A stretch of 48,518 bases of DNA. It comes from an uncultured Bacteroidales bacterium (lineage in GTDB: Bacteria > Bacteroidota > Bacteroidia > Bacteroidales > Muribaculaceae). The notes beneath the pieces are model-generated. The model was not told the DNA's origin, did no database searches, and was given only the letters and a program-made list of their open reading frames with translations. This document shows positions 11,168-20,183 of the stretch, in pieces. Each line of letters starts with the position of its first letter. Positions within the stretch are counted from its first letter, which is position 1. The translations under genes and the position numbers were made by a program. The stretch covers positions 1 to 48,518 of the forward strand of contig CASBHZ010000015.1 in the NCBI GenBank assembly GCA_949123685.1, read 5' to 3'.

Positions 11168-12685
11168 TCAGTCATTGCTGAGAGATGATGTATATACGTT
11201 GCCGAAAGGATCTGTGGCACGCACCGTCACATTGCTCCATGTTGCCGAAGGCTTGTAAAGGAACATATGGTTAGTCGTGGCGATCTGTGCTCCACCATGA
11301 TTTGCAGGTATATACCATTTCTTGTCATCTTCATTATATACAAGACTCTTTCTCACATCCGGATCCTGAGCCTGAACATTTTTCAAAGCTTTCCATTCTC
11401 CACCGTCTTCCTGTATTTCCACTTTCCATTTGGGATACCAACAGAACACGTTAACCAGAATCTGATCGAAAGGATCGCCGGCATTGTTCGATGGGTCTGA
11501 GAGCACGGCATCTTCAGGAGTATATATCTTCATCTGGAAATCTTCTGGATAACCGGATGATTTATATTTTACATCAACAAGCTTATTGCCATTGAACTTA
11601 AGCATTCCATATCCACGTGGGGTGCCGTCGCTACAAAGAGGATACCAGTACGCTCCCATAGTGGCGGGGAAATTATACTCTGTCATGTTCGATGCAATCT
11701 CAACTGTAGACTGGTTGTGTGCATGCCCTGAGATAATCTGAACATTATCGAAATCCTTTATAATGTCATAAAGTTCCTGCGTGTTGGTAAGGTTATCCAA
11801 CTTGTTCCAACGTGCCGTAGGAATATGAAGGGCAACGATGAGTCCTTTATCCTTGGAAACGTAAGACAGGTCCTTCTTCAACCAATCAAGCTGTGCCTGA
11901 GTGACGGTATTGGCATAATCATTACGCCCCGTTTCACCGCTATAAAGCACGTCATCAAGCACCACCATATGATAATCACCGATATTGACAGAATAATACG
12001 TAGGACCGAGCACATTGCGAAAATCCGCATCACTCTCGGTATCATTCTTCACACTCTCGTTATGGTCATGGTTGCCTATTACAGAGAATACAGGAACTGC
12101 AGTTCTGCCTACGAGCGTCTTGTATGTAGAAAAAAGTTCAGGTTTATTCCATACAATATCCCCGAGAGATATGCCATAAGTATTTTCACCCAAAGGCTTG
12201 GCAAACTCCGAGAAATCCTGAAGAATATCAGTAAACTCTTTTATGTCATCATCATTCCCTATCTGAGGGTCTGCCATTGTCATAAGCGTCCATTCTGTCT
12301 TCTTGGGAGTGGACCGGAGATTGAAATCACGCTGGATCTTTGCATCTACGGTAAAATCAAGAACCTTATAGAACCTTGGAAGTCCGTCAAGTTCAGGAAT
12401 TTCGCAATCTTCAGGCACGGAAACAAACACATGCTGACGGGTGGTGTACATCTGGTATTCACCTTTTTCATCAGTAACCTCTACATTGACACCATCGCTC
12501 ACAACTACTCCTGAACGGGGGGCACCATCAACTGTTACACGTCCGGCAAGATTCTTGCCAAACTGATGGACAATTGTAACTTCATCACGGTCAAAACCAT
12601 TGGGAACGACCGGAGCCTCCTTCTCGGAGCAGGATGTCAGCGCAATTGCCAACACTCCTGCAGCAAGAAATTTATATTTAAACAT
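11168..12685 (-). CDS. calcineurin-like metallophosphoesterase lipoprotein
   Basis: This is a probable surface lipoprotein with a lipobox ending ALTSC (Cys19) and acidic residues after it (SEKE), the pattern of Bacteroidota surface export. It has three parts: an Ig-like or carboxypeptidase-regulatory-like domain (about 45-120), the calcineurin phosphoesterase domain (about 130-340) and a C-terminal beta-rich domain. Metal-site motifs seen are ADPQIG, GDIVWN, GNHDHN, HIPTAR and GHAHNQ. I start at the ATG at 12685 (505 residues), since an ATG five codons earlier only delays the signal peptide. As the last gene after susD, it likely acts first on the bound substrate, cutting phosphomono- or diesters. 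Confidence 0.85.
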   Translation of the reverse strand: MFKYKFLAAGVLAIALTSCSEKEAPVVPNGFDRDEVTIVHQFGKNLAGRVTVDGAPRSGVVVSDGVNVEVTDEKGEYQMYTTRQHVFVSVPEDCEIPELDGLPRFYKVLDFTVDAKIQRDFNLRSTPKKTEWTLMTMADPQIGNDDDIKEFTDILQDFSEFAKPLGENTYGISLGDIVWNKPELFSTYKTLVGRTAVPVFSVIGNHDHNESVKNDTESDADFRNVLGPTYYSVNIGDYHMVVLDDVLYSGETGRNDYANTVTQAQLDWLKKDLSYVSKDKGLIVALHIPTARWNKLDNLTNTQELYDIIKDFDNVQIISGHAHNQSTVEIASNMTEYNFPATMGAYWYPLCSDGTPRGYGMLKFNGNKLVDVKYKSSGYPEDFQMKIYTPEDAVLSDPSNNAGDPFDQILVNVFCWYPKWKVEIQEDGGEWKALKNVQAQDPDVRKSLVYNEDDKKWYIPANHGGAQIATTNHMFLYKPSATWSNVTVRATDPFGNVYTSSLSND

Positions 12686-12735
12686 ATTATTGATTATCAT
12701 CTTTTATATCGTTAATTTAAGAAGCTATTTAAATA

Positions 12736-14394
12736 TCAATACCCCGGATTCTGTTGGAGCAATGGATTACCCTGAATAGCTTCCAATGGAATGCAGAACA
12801 CTTTCTTCGTGTTATCGGTCGGAGTATGATCCCACCACGACTCGGTAGTGAAAAGTCCCCACCTGATCAAGTCGGTGCGACGATGTCCCTCACCGAGAAA
12901 CTCAATCATATATTCATCTGCAAGACGATATATGTCAAGATTAGATTCAGTTACAGGATCGGGATCGACACCGCCCTCGAAATTACGCCTACGCACGCTG
13001 TTAAAGAGCTCGGCTGCACCTTTCTTGTCGCCTCTCCTGAACTTGCATTCCGCGAGATTATAGACAACTTCCGTGAATCTTATCACAGGGAAGTCTGCAT
13101 CGAAAAGGATATCCTTGTCGGCAGAGTTTGAAACAGGCATTTTCACCAAACGGATACCCGAGTTCTCGTCTCCCTCCATCATGTCGCTTTTATTACCCGT
13201 GCGGTTGATATAGTCAACCATGACCATATCCTTGCCATTCTGCAATTTCGTGCCTTTTGCAATCTTGCCGGTATGAGGATTCTTCTGTAAGCCTACGCAG
13301 AACATACCCTCATACTGCTTGTTGCCATTATAGACATATGGTCTCTTTCGTAGATCCTTATCATTGAATTTGGCATATGTCCTTCCAAGTTTAGAAACGA
13401 GTTCCACACCTTCCTTCTCAAGCGAAGGGGCAAGCTGATAGCCATTATACGGGTTAGCAAGGACATTGCAATCGAAATATGTCTTTGCATCCGCAATAAA
13501 CATAAACCTGTAAAGCCCGTTAAACTCCATCTTGGTAGTCTGAGATGGAACATACCACATAGCTTCGGGAGATTTATCATTATCAAAATCATGAGGTCCG
13601 CTCCATGTTGCGTCAAGCTCGTATTTGCCATATTTACCATCGTAAATATCCTGAAGTATAGCCTCAGCGTCAGAATATCTGTTTTCACCTATATACGCTT
13701 CAGCGTTTAAATAAAGCTGAGCAAGCAGCATCGCGCCTGTCCCGCGTGTTATATAGCCGTTCTGCGCCTCAGACAGGGAAGCACGCGGCATCAATCTTGG
13801 GATAGCCTCCTTGAGGGAAGTTTCTATGAAATCAAAATTCTCTTTACGGCTGTTACGTGCCTTGGGTTTGTCCTGGCTACTGGTGTAGATAGGAAGTCCT
13901 CCATATGAATTTAGTCCCCTCATGTAGCAATATGCTATCAGGGTGTTGATCTGATTCAGGTGATCAGCCTTTTCCTCCTCGGAAAGGCCCACAGCCGGAT
14001 AATTTACACCTGCAAGATCTTCTCTCGCTTCGAGCGAACGCGCGATCACATAGTTCAACTGGTTAAAGTTATTCACAATGAAACGGTCAGCCGTGTTCCA
14101 AGTGTGGTAGTGATAACGTAGATATTCACCGCCGTTATAGAAGTCTCCTGCCCTTGCCGGACAAGCCATTTCATCAGTAGTAAGTTCTTCAAGAACCCAG
14201 TTGTTTTTCTCGTTGTGATAATAACGCCACTGATCGAACGGCTTGGCAAGAACCGCATAAATGCTCTCCGGGCTTGTGAAGAAGTTGTCGGGGGTAACTT
14301 CGCTATAGAATTTTTCGTCAAGATCACACGACGACATCAGCAAAGTGCCTACCGCAGCCAACGCTATATATTTTGTTCTTATATTATTTTTCAT
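12736..14394 (-). CDS. SusD/RagB-family nutrient-binding lipoprotein
   Basis: SusD proteins sit as a lid on the SusC channel at the cell surface and bind the substrate. The lipobox is LLMSSC (Cys23), followed by acidic DLDE. The N-terminal NFFTSPESIYAVL segment, helical TPR-like middle and C-terminal RRGDKKGAAELFNSVRRRNF, EYMIEFLGEGHRRTDLIRWG are classic SusD blocks. The length is 552 residues and the protein ends QQNPGY, also typical. It follows susC by 25 nt. Ligand specificity cannot be read from sequence; the neighbours suggest a phosphorylated compound. Confidence 0.95.
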   Translation of the reverse strand: MKNNIRTKYIALAAVGTLLMSSCDLDEKFYSEVTPDNFFTSPESIYAVLAKPFDQWRYYHNEKNNWVLEELTTDEMACPARAGDFYNGGEYLRYHYHTWNTADRFIVNNFNQLNYVIARSLEAREDLAGVNYPAVGLSEEEKADHLNQINTLIAYCYMRGLNSYGGLPIYTSSQDKPKARNSRKENFDFIETSLKEAIPRLMPRASLSEAQNGYITRGTGAMLLAQLYLNAEAYIGENRYSDAEAILQDIYDGKYGKYELDATWSGPHDFDNDKSPEAMWYVPSQTTKMEFNGLYRFMFIADAKTYFDCNVLANPYNGYQLAPSLEKEGVELVSKLGRTYAKFNDKDLRKRPYVYNGNKQYEGMFCVGLQKNPHTGKIAKGTKLQNGKDMVMVDYINRTGNKSDMMEGDENSGIRLVKMPVSNSADKDILFDADFPVIRFTEVVYNLAECKFRRGDKKGAAELFNSVRRRNFEGGVDPDPVTESNLDIYRLADEYMIEFLGEGHRRTDLIRWGLFTTESWWDHTPTDNTKKVFCIPLEAIQGNPLLQQNPGY

Positions 14395-14419
14395 TTCAGA
14401 AAATCTATTTTAAGAGTTC

Positions 14420-17371
14420 TTAAAATTTCAGCTGCATACCGAAGGTCCAGCGAATTGTCTGAGGATACATGGAGCGAACATCCTGGAAACCGGCAAGACC
14501 GGGGAAGAGCCCGTTCACGTTCTGTTCGGGGTTGTATCCTTTATATTTTGTGAAAGTTGCAACATCACGTGCCGTTACATAGAAACGTGCGCTGCTAACA
14601 TACTTCTGCCATTTTGACAGATCCAGGTTATAACCGAGCGAAATGGCATCAATCTTGAAGAAAGAAGCATCCTGAAGGAAATAGTCTGTAGTGATACGGT
14701 TATCGTTTATGGCTGCGTTCCTGCCATATGCAGACTTCAGCACATTTATACCCTGTTGCCCTTTAAGACCATAATAAAGTTCAGTCTCGTCAAAGACATC
14801 ATATTTGATCCATGAACGGCAGCTGATGCCGAGATCAAAATTCTTCCATCTGAAATTATGATCCATGGAGAAAATAAGCTTCGGCACACCGTTACCAACA
14901 TAATGTTTGTTCTCATCAGTAGTGTTGCCTGCTGCAGGAACAATATTATTGTCCTTGTCATAGATGAGCCATTTACCATTCTCGTCCAGACCGGCATATT
15001 TAAAGAGCCAGAACTTACCTATTTCCTGACCGTTCACGATCTTGTGGGTATAACCCATGGAGCTTGGCAGAGCATCCGAGAGGATCTGAGATCCTGCCTC
15101 ACCGAGATTTTTGATCTTGCTGCTGCTCTGGCTGAAGCGGACTGTGGCATCCCAATCGAAATCGGCATGCTGGAAAATTCTTCCGGTGAGTTCAAATTCC
15201 CATCCCTTATTGTCAAGAGTTCCGACATTCTTCATCACTGTTTTCTGCACCATAGGAGGCACAGGAGCTGTTACAGAGAAAAGCATATCGTCTACGCGGC
15301 GGTTAAACCAATCGAACTTACCGGAAAGGCGACCACCGAAAAATGAGAAGTCGACACCTACGTTAAGCTCCTTCTTTTCCTCCCATTTAAGGTCAGGGTT
15401 TATATTACGTGCAGAACCATAAGCAGGAACCCACACCCCGTCAGGATTCGGGTACATTCCGCTCTGGTCATAGTTCCTTACGGTATATCCGGAACCGAAA
15501 TTATTGTTACCTGTCACACCATATCCCACGCGGATCTTAAGGTCGTTAAGCCATTCCACATCCTGAAGGAATTTTTCACGATTTATACGCCATCCTCCTG
15601 ATACGGACCAGAAATTACCCCATCTATTGTTCTTTCCAAACTTTGAACTTCCTTCACGACGATAACTTACAGTTGCAATGTATTTATCATCATAAGAATA
15701 GTTGACACGGGCAAAATATGACATAAGTCGTTCGCGAGCAGACTTGCTTGAAGACATCTCCGCATAACCGTCGGTAAGATCGGATCCGGCACCCATATCC
15801 CAAGGACCAACGCCGTCAACGATGAAGTTTCTGTTGGTCATACTGAAAGCTTCAGTTCCCTGCTCCTCAAAGAAACTCCAACCTGCCACTGCATCAATAT
15901 GGTGATAATCAAGAAAATCCTTTGTATATGATGCATATGCCTCATATGACAGGTTTAATGTTTTACTATAGTTATGTGACCCTTGACCGAGTTTACCCGA
16001 GTTGACGCTATAGCGGTGATACTGGTTAAAGTAAAGGGTCCTGACCCATTGACGACGGTCCACACCGGCAGTAGCCTGAACATTAAAGCCGGGAAGAATC
16101 TCAAACTTGATATTGGCATCACCCATAAACCACTGGTCAGTTCCGGAATAATCCTGATCCATGATATTTGCCACCGGATTGTAGAGAGTTCCGATACCAT
16201 ATTGATTCACATTATAGTGAGTGGGATTTTCAGGATTCATCAAAGGCGTGGTAGGATTCAAGGCAAGAGCCTGCTCAAACGCACCGGCTCCGTTACGCTG
16301 ATCACGATGCGCCTCACGATATTGCATACGCAATCCGATCTGAAGCCTATTGTCCCAGATTGAATACCTTCCGTTCAGACGTGCCGAATAGTCTTTTCGT
16401 CCGTCACCGATCACGATTCCCTTTTGATCGGAATATGACAGTGAGCTATAAAGCTGAAGAGACTTGGTACCTCCTGTCATAGTCACGGAGTGACGTTGCG
16501 AGAAGGGATTGTTACGTGTAAGCTCATGATACCAGTCTGTATCATAACCATAGTCATAACCGCGTCCAAGCTCTATATATTCCTGTGAATTGAGCGTTTC
16601 AAGACGTTTGCGTACGCTCTCCACGGAAAGTTCCATATTATATGTAACCGTTGCCCTCCCCTCTTTTGCTTTCTTTGTAGTCACGAGAATAACACCGGCA
16701 GATGCACGCGTTCCATAGATAGCACCGGCAGACGCATCCTTAAGCACATCGATAGATTCTATATCTTCCTGATTCACGGCACGCAAATCTCCACCGGGAA
16801 TACCATCGATAACCACAAGAGGTGAATTACCCGCCTTTACCGAGGAAACACCTCTAAGCTGATAGTCATTGGTCGAGTTCGGTGAAGAGGATCCGCCTAT
16901 CGTAAGTCCGGACACCTTTCCCTGCAAAGCGGTAGCCACGGTGGAACCACCCAGACCGGTCATAAGGTTGTCACCGGATATTGAAGTTATAGATGAAGTC
17001 ACTCGCTTCTTCTCCATCGTTCCGTATCCTACAACAACAACCTGATCCAATGTCTGATCGTCGCTTTGCAATATGATTTCGTATGCGTTTTTGCCTTTCT
17101 GCACTTTAACAGTCTGACCAACCATACCGATATACGTGATCTTAAGAGACTGTCCCGGATCAGCATCAATGGTAAACTTACCGTCAATATCCACGACTGC
17201 CGCTTTCTTTGTTCCTTCCACCATTACGGTGGCACCGATCATCGGCTCTCCGTCTTTATCAAACACGGTTCCGGTGATCTCTTCCGCAAGAGCCGTAAGC
17301 GATCCTGCCGCAACAAGCGCAGAAGCACAATAAAGCCTCACGTTATTATTTGATTTATTATTCAGTTTCAT
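14420..17371 (-). CDS. SusC/RagA-family TonB-dependent outer-membrane transporter
   Basis: This is a 983-residue TonB-dependent transporter. A signal peptide of about 30 residues is followed by a carboxypeptidase-regulatory-like domain (about 31-110, ITGTVFDKDGEPMIGATV), the DQVVVVGYGT segment before the plug, the plug with LQGKVSGL and IYGTRASAGVILVTTKK, and a 22-strand-type barrel ending RWTFGMQLKF. No STN signalling domain is seen at the N-terminus, so it probably does not drive an anti-sigma cascade. It forms the import channel with the SusD encoded 25 nt downstream. Confidence 0.96.
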   Translation of the reverse strand: MKLNNKSNNNVRLYCASALVAAGSLTALAEEITGTVFDKDGEPMIGATVMVEGTKKAAVVDIDGKFTIDADPGQSLKITYIGMVGQTVKVQKGKNAYEIILQSDDQTLDQVVVVGYGTMEKKRVTSSITSISGDNLMTGLGGSTVATALQGKVSGLTIGGSSSPNSTNDYQLRGVSSVKAGNSPLVVIDGIPGGDLRAVNQEDIESIDVLKDASAGAIYGTRASAGVILVTTKKAKEGRATVTYNMELSVESVRKRLETLNSQEYIELGRGYDYGYDTDWYHELTRNNPFSQRHSVTMTGGTKSLQLYSSLSYSDQKGIVIGDGRKDYSARLNGRYSIWDNRLQIGLRMQYREAHRDQRNGAGAFEQALALNPTTPLMNPENPTHYNVNQYGIGTLYNPVANIMDQDYSGTDQWFMGDANIKFEILPGFNVQATAGVDRRQWVRTLYFNQYHRYSVNSGKLGQGSHNYSKTLNLSYEAYASYTKDFLDYHHIDAVAGWSFFEEQGTEAFSMTNRNFIVDGVGPWDMGAGSDLTDGYAEMSSSKSARERLMSYFARVNYSYDDKYIATVSYRREGSSKFGKNNRWGNFWSVSGGWRINREKFLQDVEWLNDLKIRVGYGVTGNNNFGSGYTVRNYDQSGMYPNPDGVWVPAYGSARNINPDLKWEEKKELNVGVDFSFFGGRLSGKFDWFNRRVDDMLFSVTAPVPPMVQKTVMKNVGTLDNKGWEFELTGRIFQHADFDWDATVRFSQSSSKIKNLGEAGSQILSDALPSSMGYTHKIVNGQEIGKFWLFKYAGLDENGKWLIYDKDNNIVPAAGNTTDENKHYVGNGVPKLIFSMDHNFRWKNFDLGISCRSWIKYDVFDETELYYGLKGQQGINVLKSAYGRNAAINDNRITTDYFLQDASFFKIDAISLGYNLDLSKWQKYVSSARFYVTARDVATFTKYKGYNPEQNVNGLFPGLAGFQDVRSMYPQTIRWTFGMQLKF

Positions 17372-17389
17372 TTATTTGCCTGATGTTGA

Positions 17390-18655
17390 TTAGTTATTGG
17401 CGTTCCTTGTCACTTTAATGTCATCTATGAAACCACGATAATATCCTGACCGCGTTTTAAACCCGTCAATTATATACTGTGTTTCACCGATAATAATCTT
17501 TGTTTCGTCAGTTATGCCATTTATATTGACTGTAAATTCCTTCCATTGCCAATTGATAGTCTTGTCAGAATTATTAATAGGCACACAAGGAGAACTTAGA
17601 GTCATGTCGTCATTTACAGCTCCTTCAATCGCTCCTGGACCGTCAATTGCTACAGACACGGTGAAACCGTCCGTTCCATTCTTCGCAAGGCGGAATGACA
17701 CAGCCACATTAGCTTTTTTGCCGGATTCTATACCGAGCGGCTGCTTGAGCATAAACGCGTTCTGATTGCTTCCCTTACCGAACTTAAGATAACCGTCGGC
17801 TGCATATACGGAAGAACCTGCTGCGTTAAAATCGAAATATCTCTTGTCAAACTCAGCCTTGATCCCTGCATTCGCAGCGCTGTATATCGGGAGCGTAGAA
17901 CTTGCAGATCCATTGATAGAACCTACCTGATCATTACCACCGGTAGCCCAAGCCATGTCATCATTAAAATACACGAAACCGGGCAATTTGTCATCAAATA
18001 CGACACGCACACCGGACTGGAACACATTAAATTCCTTTTCAATGTCTCCCACCAGCACATTAAGTGTAATTGAACGGTCGGCACCTGTAGTGTTCTCATT
18101 CGCAGAGAAAACGACAGTTGTCTCTCCCGCCTCTCCATTACTTGGTGCAACTTTAAGCCACTCACATTCTGAAGGAATAGAAATACTCCATGCCGCATTA
18201 GACGTTACAGTCAGTTTATCCGATTCATGAAGGGCTGCCACACCATCGACATCGAAGGAGATATCGGTCTTGTCAAGTTCAAGAACATAGTTGAAACCGC
18301 TTTGAGTCACAGCAAACTGCTCCTGCTTTCCCGCCATTTCAATCTCAATGAAGCCAAGACGGCTTTTTGATGAAGTGTTGGCATCTGCAGATATAAACAG
18401 GTTGTGACGTCCGCGCGTGCCTGACTCGTGAGAAATGTGAAGCCATTCATCTTTCTTGGAAACGCGCCATTCATTATTAGCGGCAAGCACTACCATGGCA
18501 CGGTCTCCGGTAGAAGTCAGACCTGTATTTTCAAGTTTAACTTCACGGCTATCGGCATGCACAAAATTAGGCAAACTCTCTTCCTCACAAGAAACAGCAA
18601 GCATTGCCATTCCCCCGAAAAGGAGTGCCGCGCTGAATATATTTTTAAATTTCAT
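17390..18655 (-). CDS. surface lipoprotein with two BACON-like domains
   Basis: The lipobox is LAVSC (Cys23), followed by EEES, fitting surface display. Two BACON-type Ig-like modules follow (about 30-120 and 125-220), each ending with a Q-S-G strand (FAVTQSGFN, FNVFQSGVR) and carrying a tryptophan motif (DEWLHIS, CEWLKVAP). The C-terminal part (about 225-420) is a jelly-roll-like region with VYFNDDMAWATGG and ends in GFIDDIKVTRN, resembling that of the neighbouring lipoprotein. I start at the ATG at 18655, because the 13 codons before it precede the signal peptide. A substrate-binding role beside SusCD is inferred. Confidence 0.8.
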   Translation of the reverse strand: MKFKNIFSAALLFGGMAMLAVSCEEESLPNFVHADSREVKLENTGLTSTGDRAMVVLAANNEWRVSKKDEWLHISHESGTRGRHNLFISADANTSSKSRLGFIEIEMAGKQEQFAVTQSGFNYVLELDKTDISFDVDGVAALHESDKLTVTSNAAWSISIPSECEWLKVAPSNGEAGETTVVFSANENTTGADRSITLNVLVGDIEKEFNVFQSGVRVVFDDKLPGFVYFNDDMAWATGGNDQVGSINGSASSTLPIYSAANAGIKAEFDKRYFDFNAAGSSVYAADGYLKFGKGSNQNAFMLKQPLGIESGKKANVAVSFRLAKNGTDGFTVSVAIDGPGAIEGAVNDDMTLSSPCVPINNSDKTINWQWKEFTVNINGITDETKIIIGETQYIIDGFKTRSGYYRGFIDDIKVTRNANN

Positions 18656-18674
18656 GATAAATAGGTATAATAGT

Positions 18675-19640
18675 TCAATTTGCAATCTTCTCAATCTTCA
18701 GGTCATCAAGAAACCACCTGAATGTTCCGCTGCTGGTAACTTTGTCACGAATAAACTCAACCGGACCTACAACCACTTTATCTTCTCCGGCAAGACCGGC
18801 GATATCAACAGATACGTCATACCACTTCCACGTCTCGTCGGGAGTGATAAGCTGCTGACTTACGCATCCTCCGTCAATCGTTTCTCCACCTTTTATCTGT
18901 CCTTCTCCGATTACGCCAACTACGATCTTGGCACTCTTGTCTTGGAACGCAGCTTTAAAGCTCACCCGTACGGCAGACGTTTTGCCGGGTTCAATACCAT
19001 TCACCTTAGGAGAAATAGCAGTAAGCGTATTAGTCTTGTTAAACTTCAAATATCCGTCTTGTGTATAGACAGTCTTGGCATTGGAATTGAAATCCTCATA
19101 ATTAGCCTTAAATATAGGCAACGGGTTTTCTCCCGTCCATGCCGTATAGGTATAAATATTCCTTTGGTCTCCGGCAGACTTGATCGCAACTGCGTCAGAG
19201 CCGTCAATCGCCCATTTGAAATCATCAAAGAAATACACATGACCGATCTCAAGCTTATCATCAAGATTCATCTCGAGATTCTGGTTAACCGTAACCACTT
19301 CTGTAAGGTTAAATGAAGATATGTTAAGATGTCCCACCCTTTCGGCACCGGTTTCATTCGGTTCGGCTACGATCTCTACCGACACCCTGCCTCTACCTTC
19401 GGGTTGGTCAACACTCAGCCAATCGCAATCACTTGTGATTGTATAGCCTTTGTTCGAAGTGATATTGATGGTAGCGGGAGAACCCGATTTCAGCTTACCA
19501 TCCTGAATCACCTGCACAATCGATTTGTCCACGTTCAATCGCGGAAGGACTTCTTTCGTATTGTCTTCCACTCCGCAAGCCGTAAACGTCATGCCGACGG
19601 CACACAGCACGCCATACATGAGATGTTTGGTTACTTTCAT
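18675..19640 (-). CDS. surface lipoprotein with one BACON-like domain
   Basis: This is the first gene of the SusCD operon. The lipobox is TFTAC (Cys22), followed by GVEDN. One BACON-type module (about 35-120, with CDWLSVDQPEGRG and VVTVNQN) is followed by a C-terminal region with VYFFDDFKWAIDG, DGYLKFNK, KWYDVSVDI and a final RWFLDDLKIEK. The same order of motifs occurs in the next lipoprotein, so the two are paralogues that differ in the number of BACON modules. The length is 321 residues. Binding function is inferred from family and position. Confidence 0.78.
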   Translation of the reverse strand: MKVTKHLMYGVLCAVGMTFTACGVEDNTKEVLPRLNVDKSIVQVIQDGKLKSGSPATINITSNKGYTITSDCDWLSVDQPEGRGRVSVEIVAEPNETGAERVGHLNISSFNLTEVVTVNQNLEMNLDDKLEIGHVYFFDDFKWAIDGSDAVAIKSAGDQRNIYTYTAWTGENPLPIFKANYEDFNSNAKTVYTQDGYLKFNKTNTLTAISPKVNGIEPGKTSAVRVSFKAAFQDKSAKIVVGVIGEGQIKGGETIDGGCVSQQLITPDETWKWYDVSVDIAGLAGEDKVVVGPVEFIRDKVTSSGTFRWFLDDLKIEKIAN

Positions 19641-19739
19641 TCTGTTGGTTGAAAAAATTTATGGAAATTAATAATTGATAATTGATTAATTTAAACTTAT
19701 TTAAGTATAATTTAAACATATCTTGATTTACAGTGCATA

Positions 19740-19747
19740 CAAAATTA
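19740..19747 (-). promoter_or_regulatory. proximal -7 box before the SusCD operon
   Basis: On the minus strand this reads TAATTTTG, a full match to TAnnTTTG, about 93 nt before the first lipoprotein gene. No clear -33 TTTG is seen at the right distance. Confidence 0.45.
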
Positions 19748-19793
19748 TTCGCCGCTCCTCAAAATATGTCTGTGTGTTCAACATGTTTTCAAA

Positions 19794-19815
19794 AAAGACC
19801 ACCCGAGGGTCTCCA
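19794..19815 (-). terminator. possible attenuator hairpin in the SusCD leader
   Basis: On the minus strand AGACC, a 7-nt loop CTCGGGT and GGTCT are followed by a T-run. It lies between the distal promoter at 19940 and the operon, so it could stop leader transcripts. It could instead simply block read-through from the regulator gene. Confidence 0.5.
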
Positions 19816-19939
19816 TTACATAATAAATATCACATTTTTAAAATGTTAAACGCATTAGCAATATCAATTAAGTGCAATAGTAAGTGATTAACCTAATAAT
19901 GTTGCAAATGCCGAAAAGAGTAATTAATTTATTATGCTG

Positions 19940-19970
19940 CAAAATTACACTCTGAAATCAGCAGAGAAAA
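19940..19970 (-). promoter_or_regulatory. distal promoter before the SusCD operon
   Basis: On the minus strand TTTT, 19 nt and TAATTTTG match the Bacteroidota promoter. The spacer contains the dyad CTCTG..CAGAG, a possible operator. The leader would be about 290 nt. The rest of 19641-20183 is AT-rich with no supported gene. Confidence 0.5.
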
Positions 19971-20075
19971 CTTTTTTTAGTTAAAAATATATAAAAACGA
20001 AACCATCACATCAATAAATACCAAATAAAAACAGCAATTACCTTTCGTTTCGCAACAAGAAAGCAAAATTAACAT

Positions 20076-20121
20076 AAAAACTCGTCTTGACTTATCTGCG
20101 AACGAGACAAATCAAGACGAG
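20076..20121 (-). terminator. terminator of the DeoR-family regulator gene
   Basis: CTCGTCTTGA (20081-20090) and TCAAGACGAG (20112-20121) form a perfect 10-bp stem. Read on the minus strand it is followed by TTTTTATG. It lies about 60 nt after the regulator stop. A TTTTTT also lies to its right, so weak bidirectional action is possible. Confidence 0.75.
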
Positions 20122-20183
20122 CTTTAGATTTTTTAGTCACGCAAATTTACCAATCACGCAAATCTGCAGTAAAGATCTATATA

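Noticed and set aside
11825..12514. A 229-codon plus-strand ORF opposite the metallophosphoesterase gene
   Set aside because: It is fully antisense to a gene with clear catalytic motifs, and its product has no recognisable pattern.
14858..16363. Several long plus-strand ORFs opposite susC
   Set aside because: They are frame shadows of a well-supported TonB-dependent transporter.
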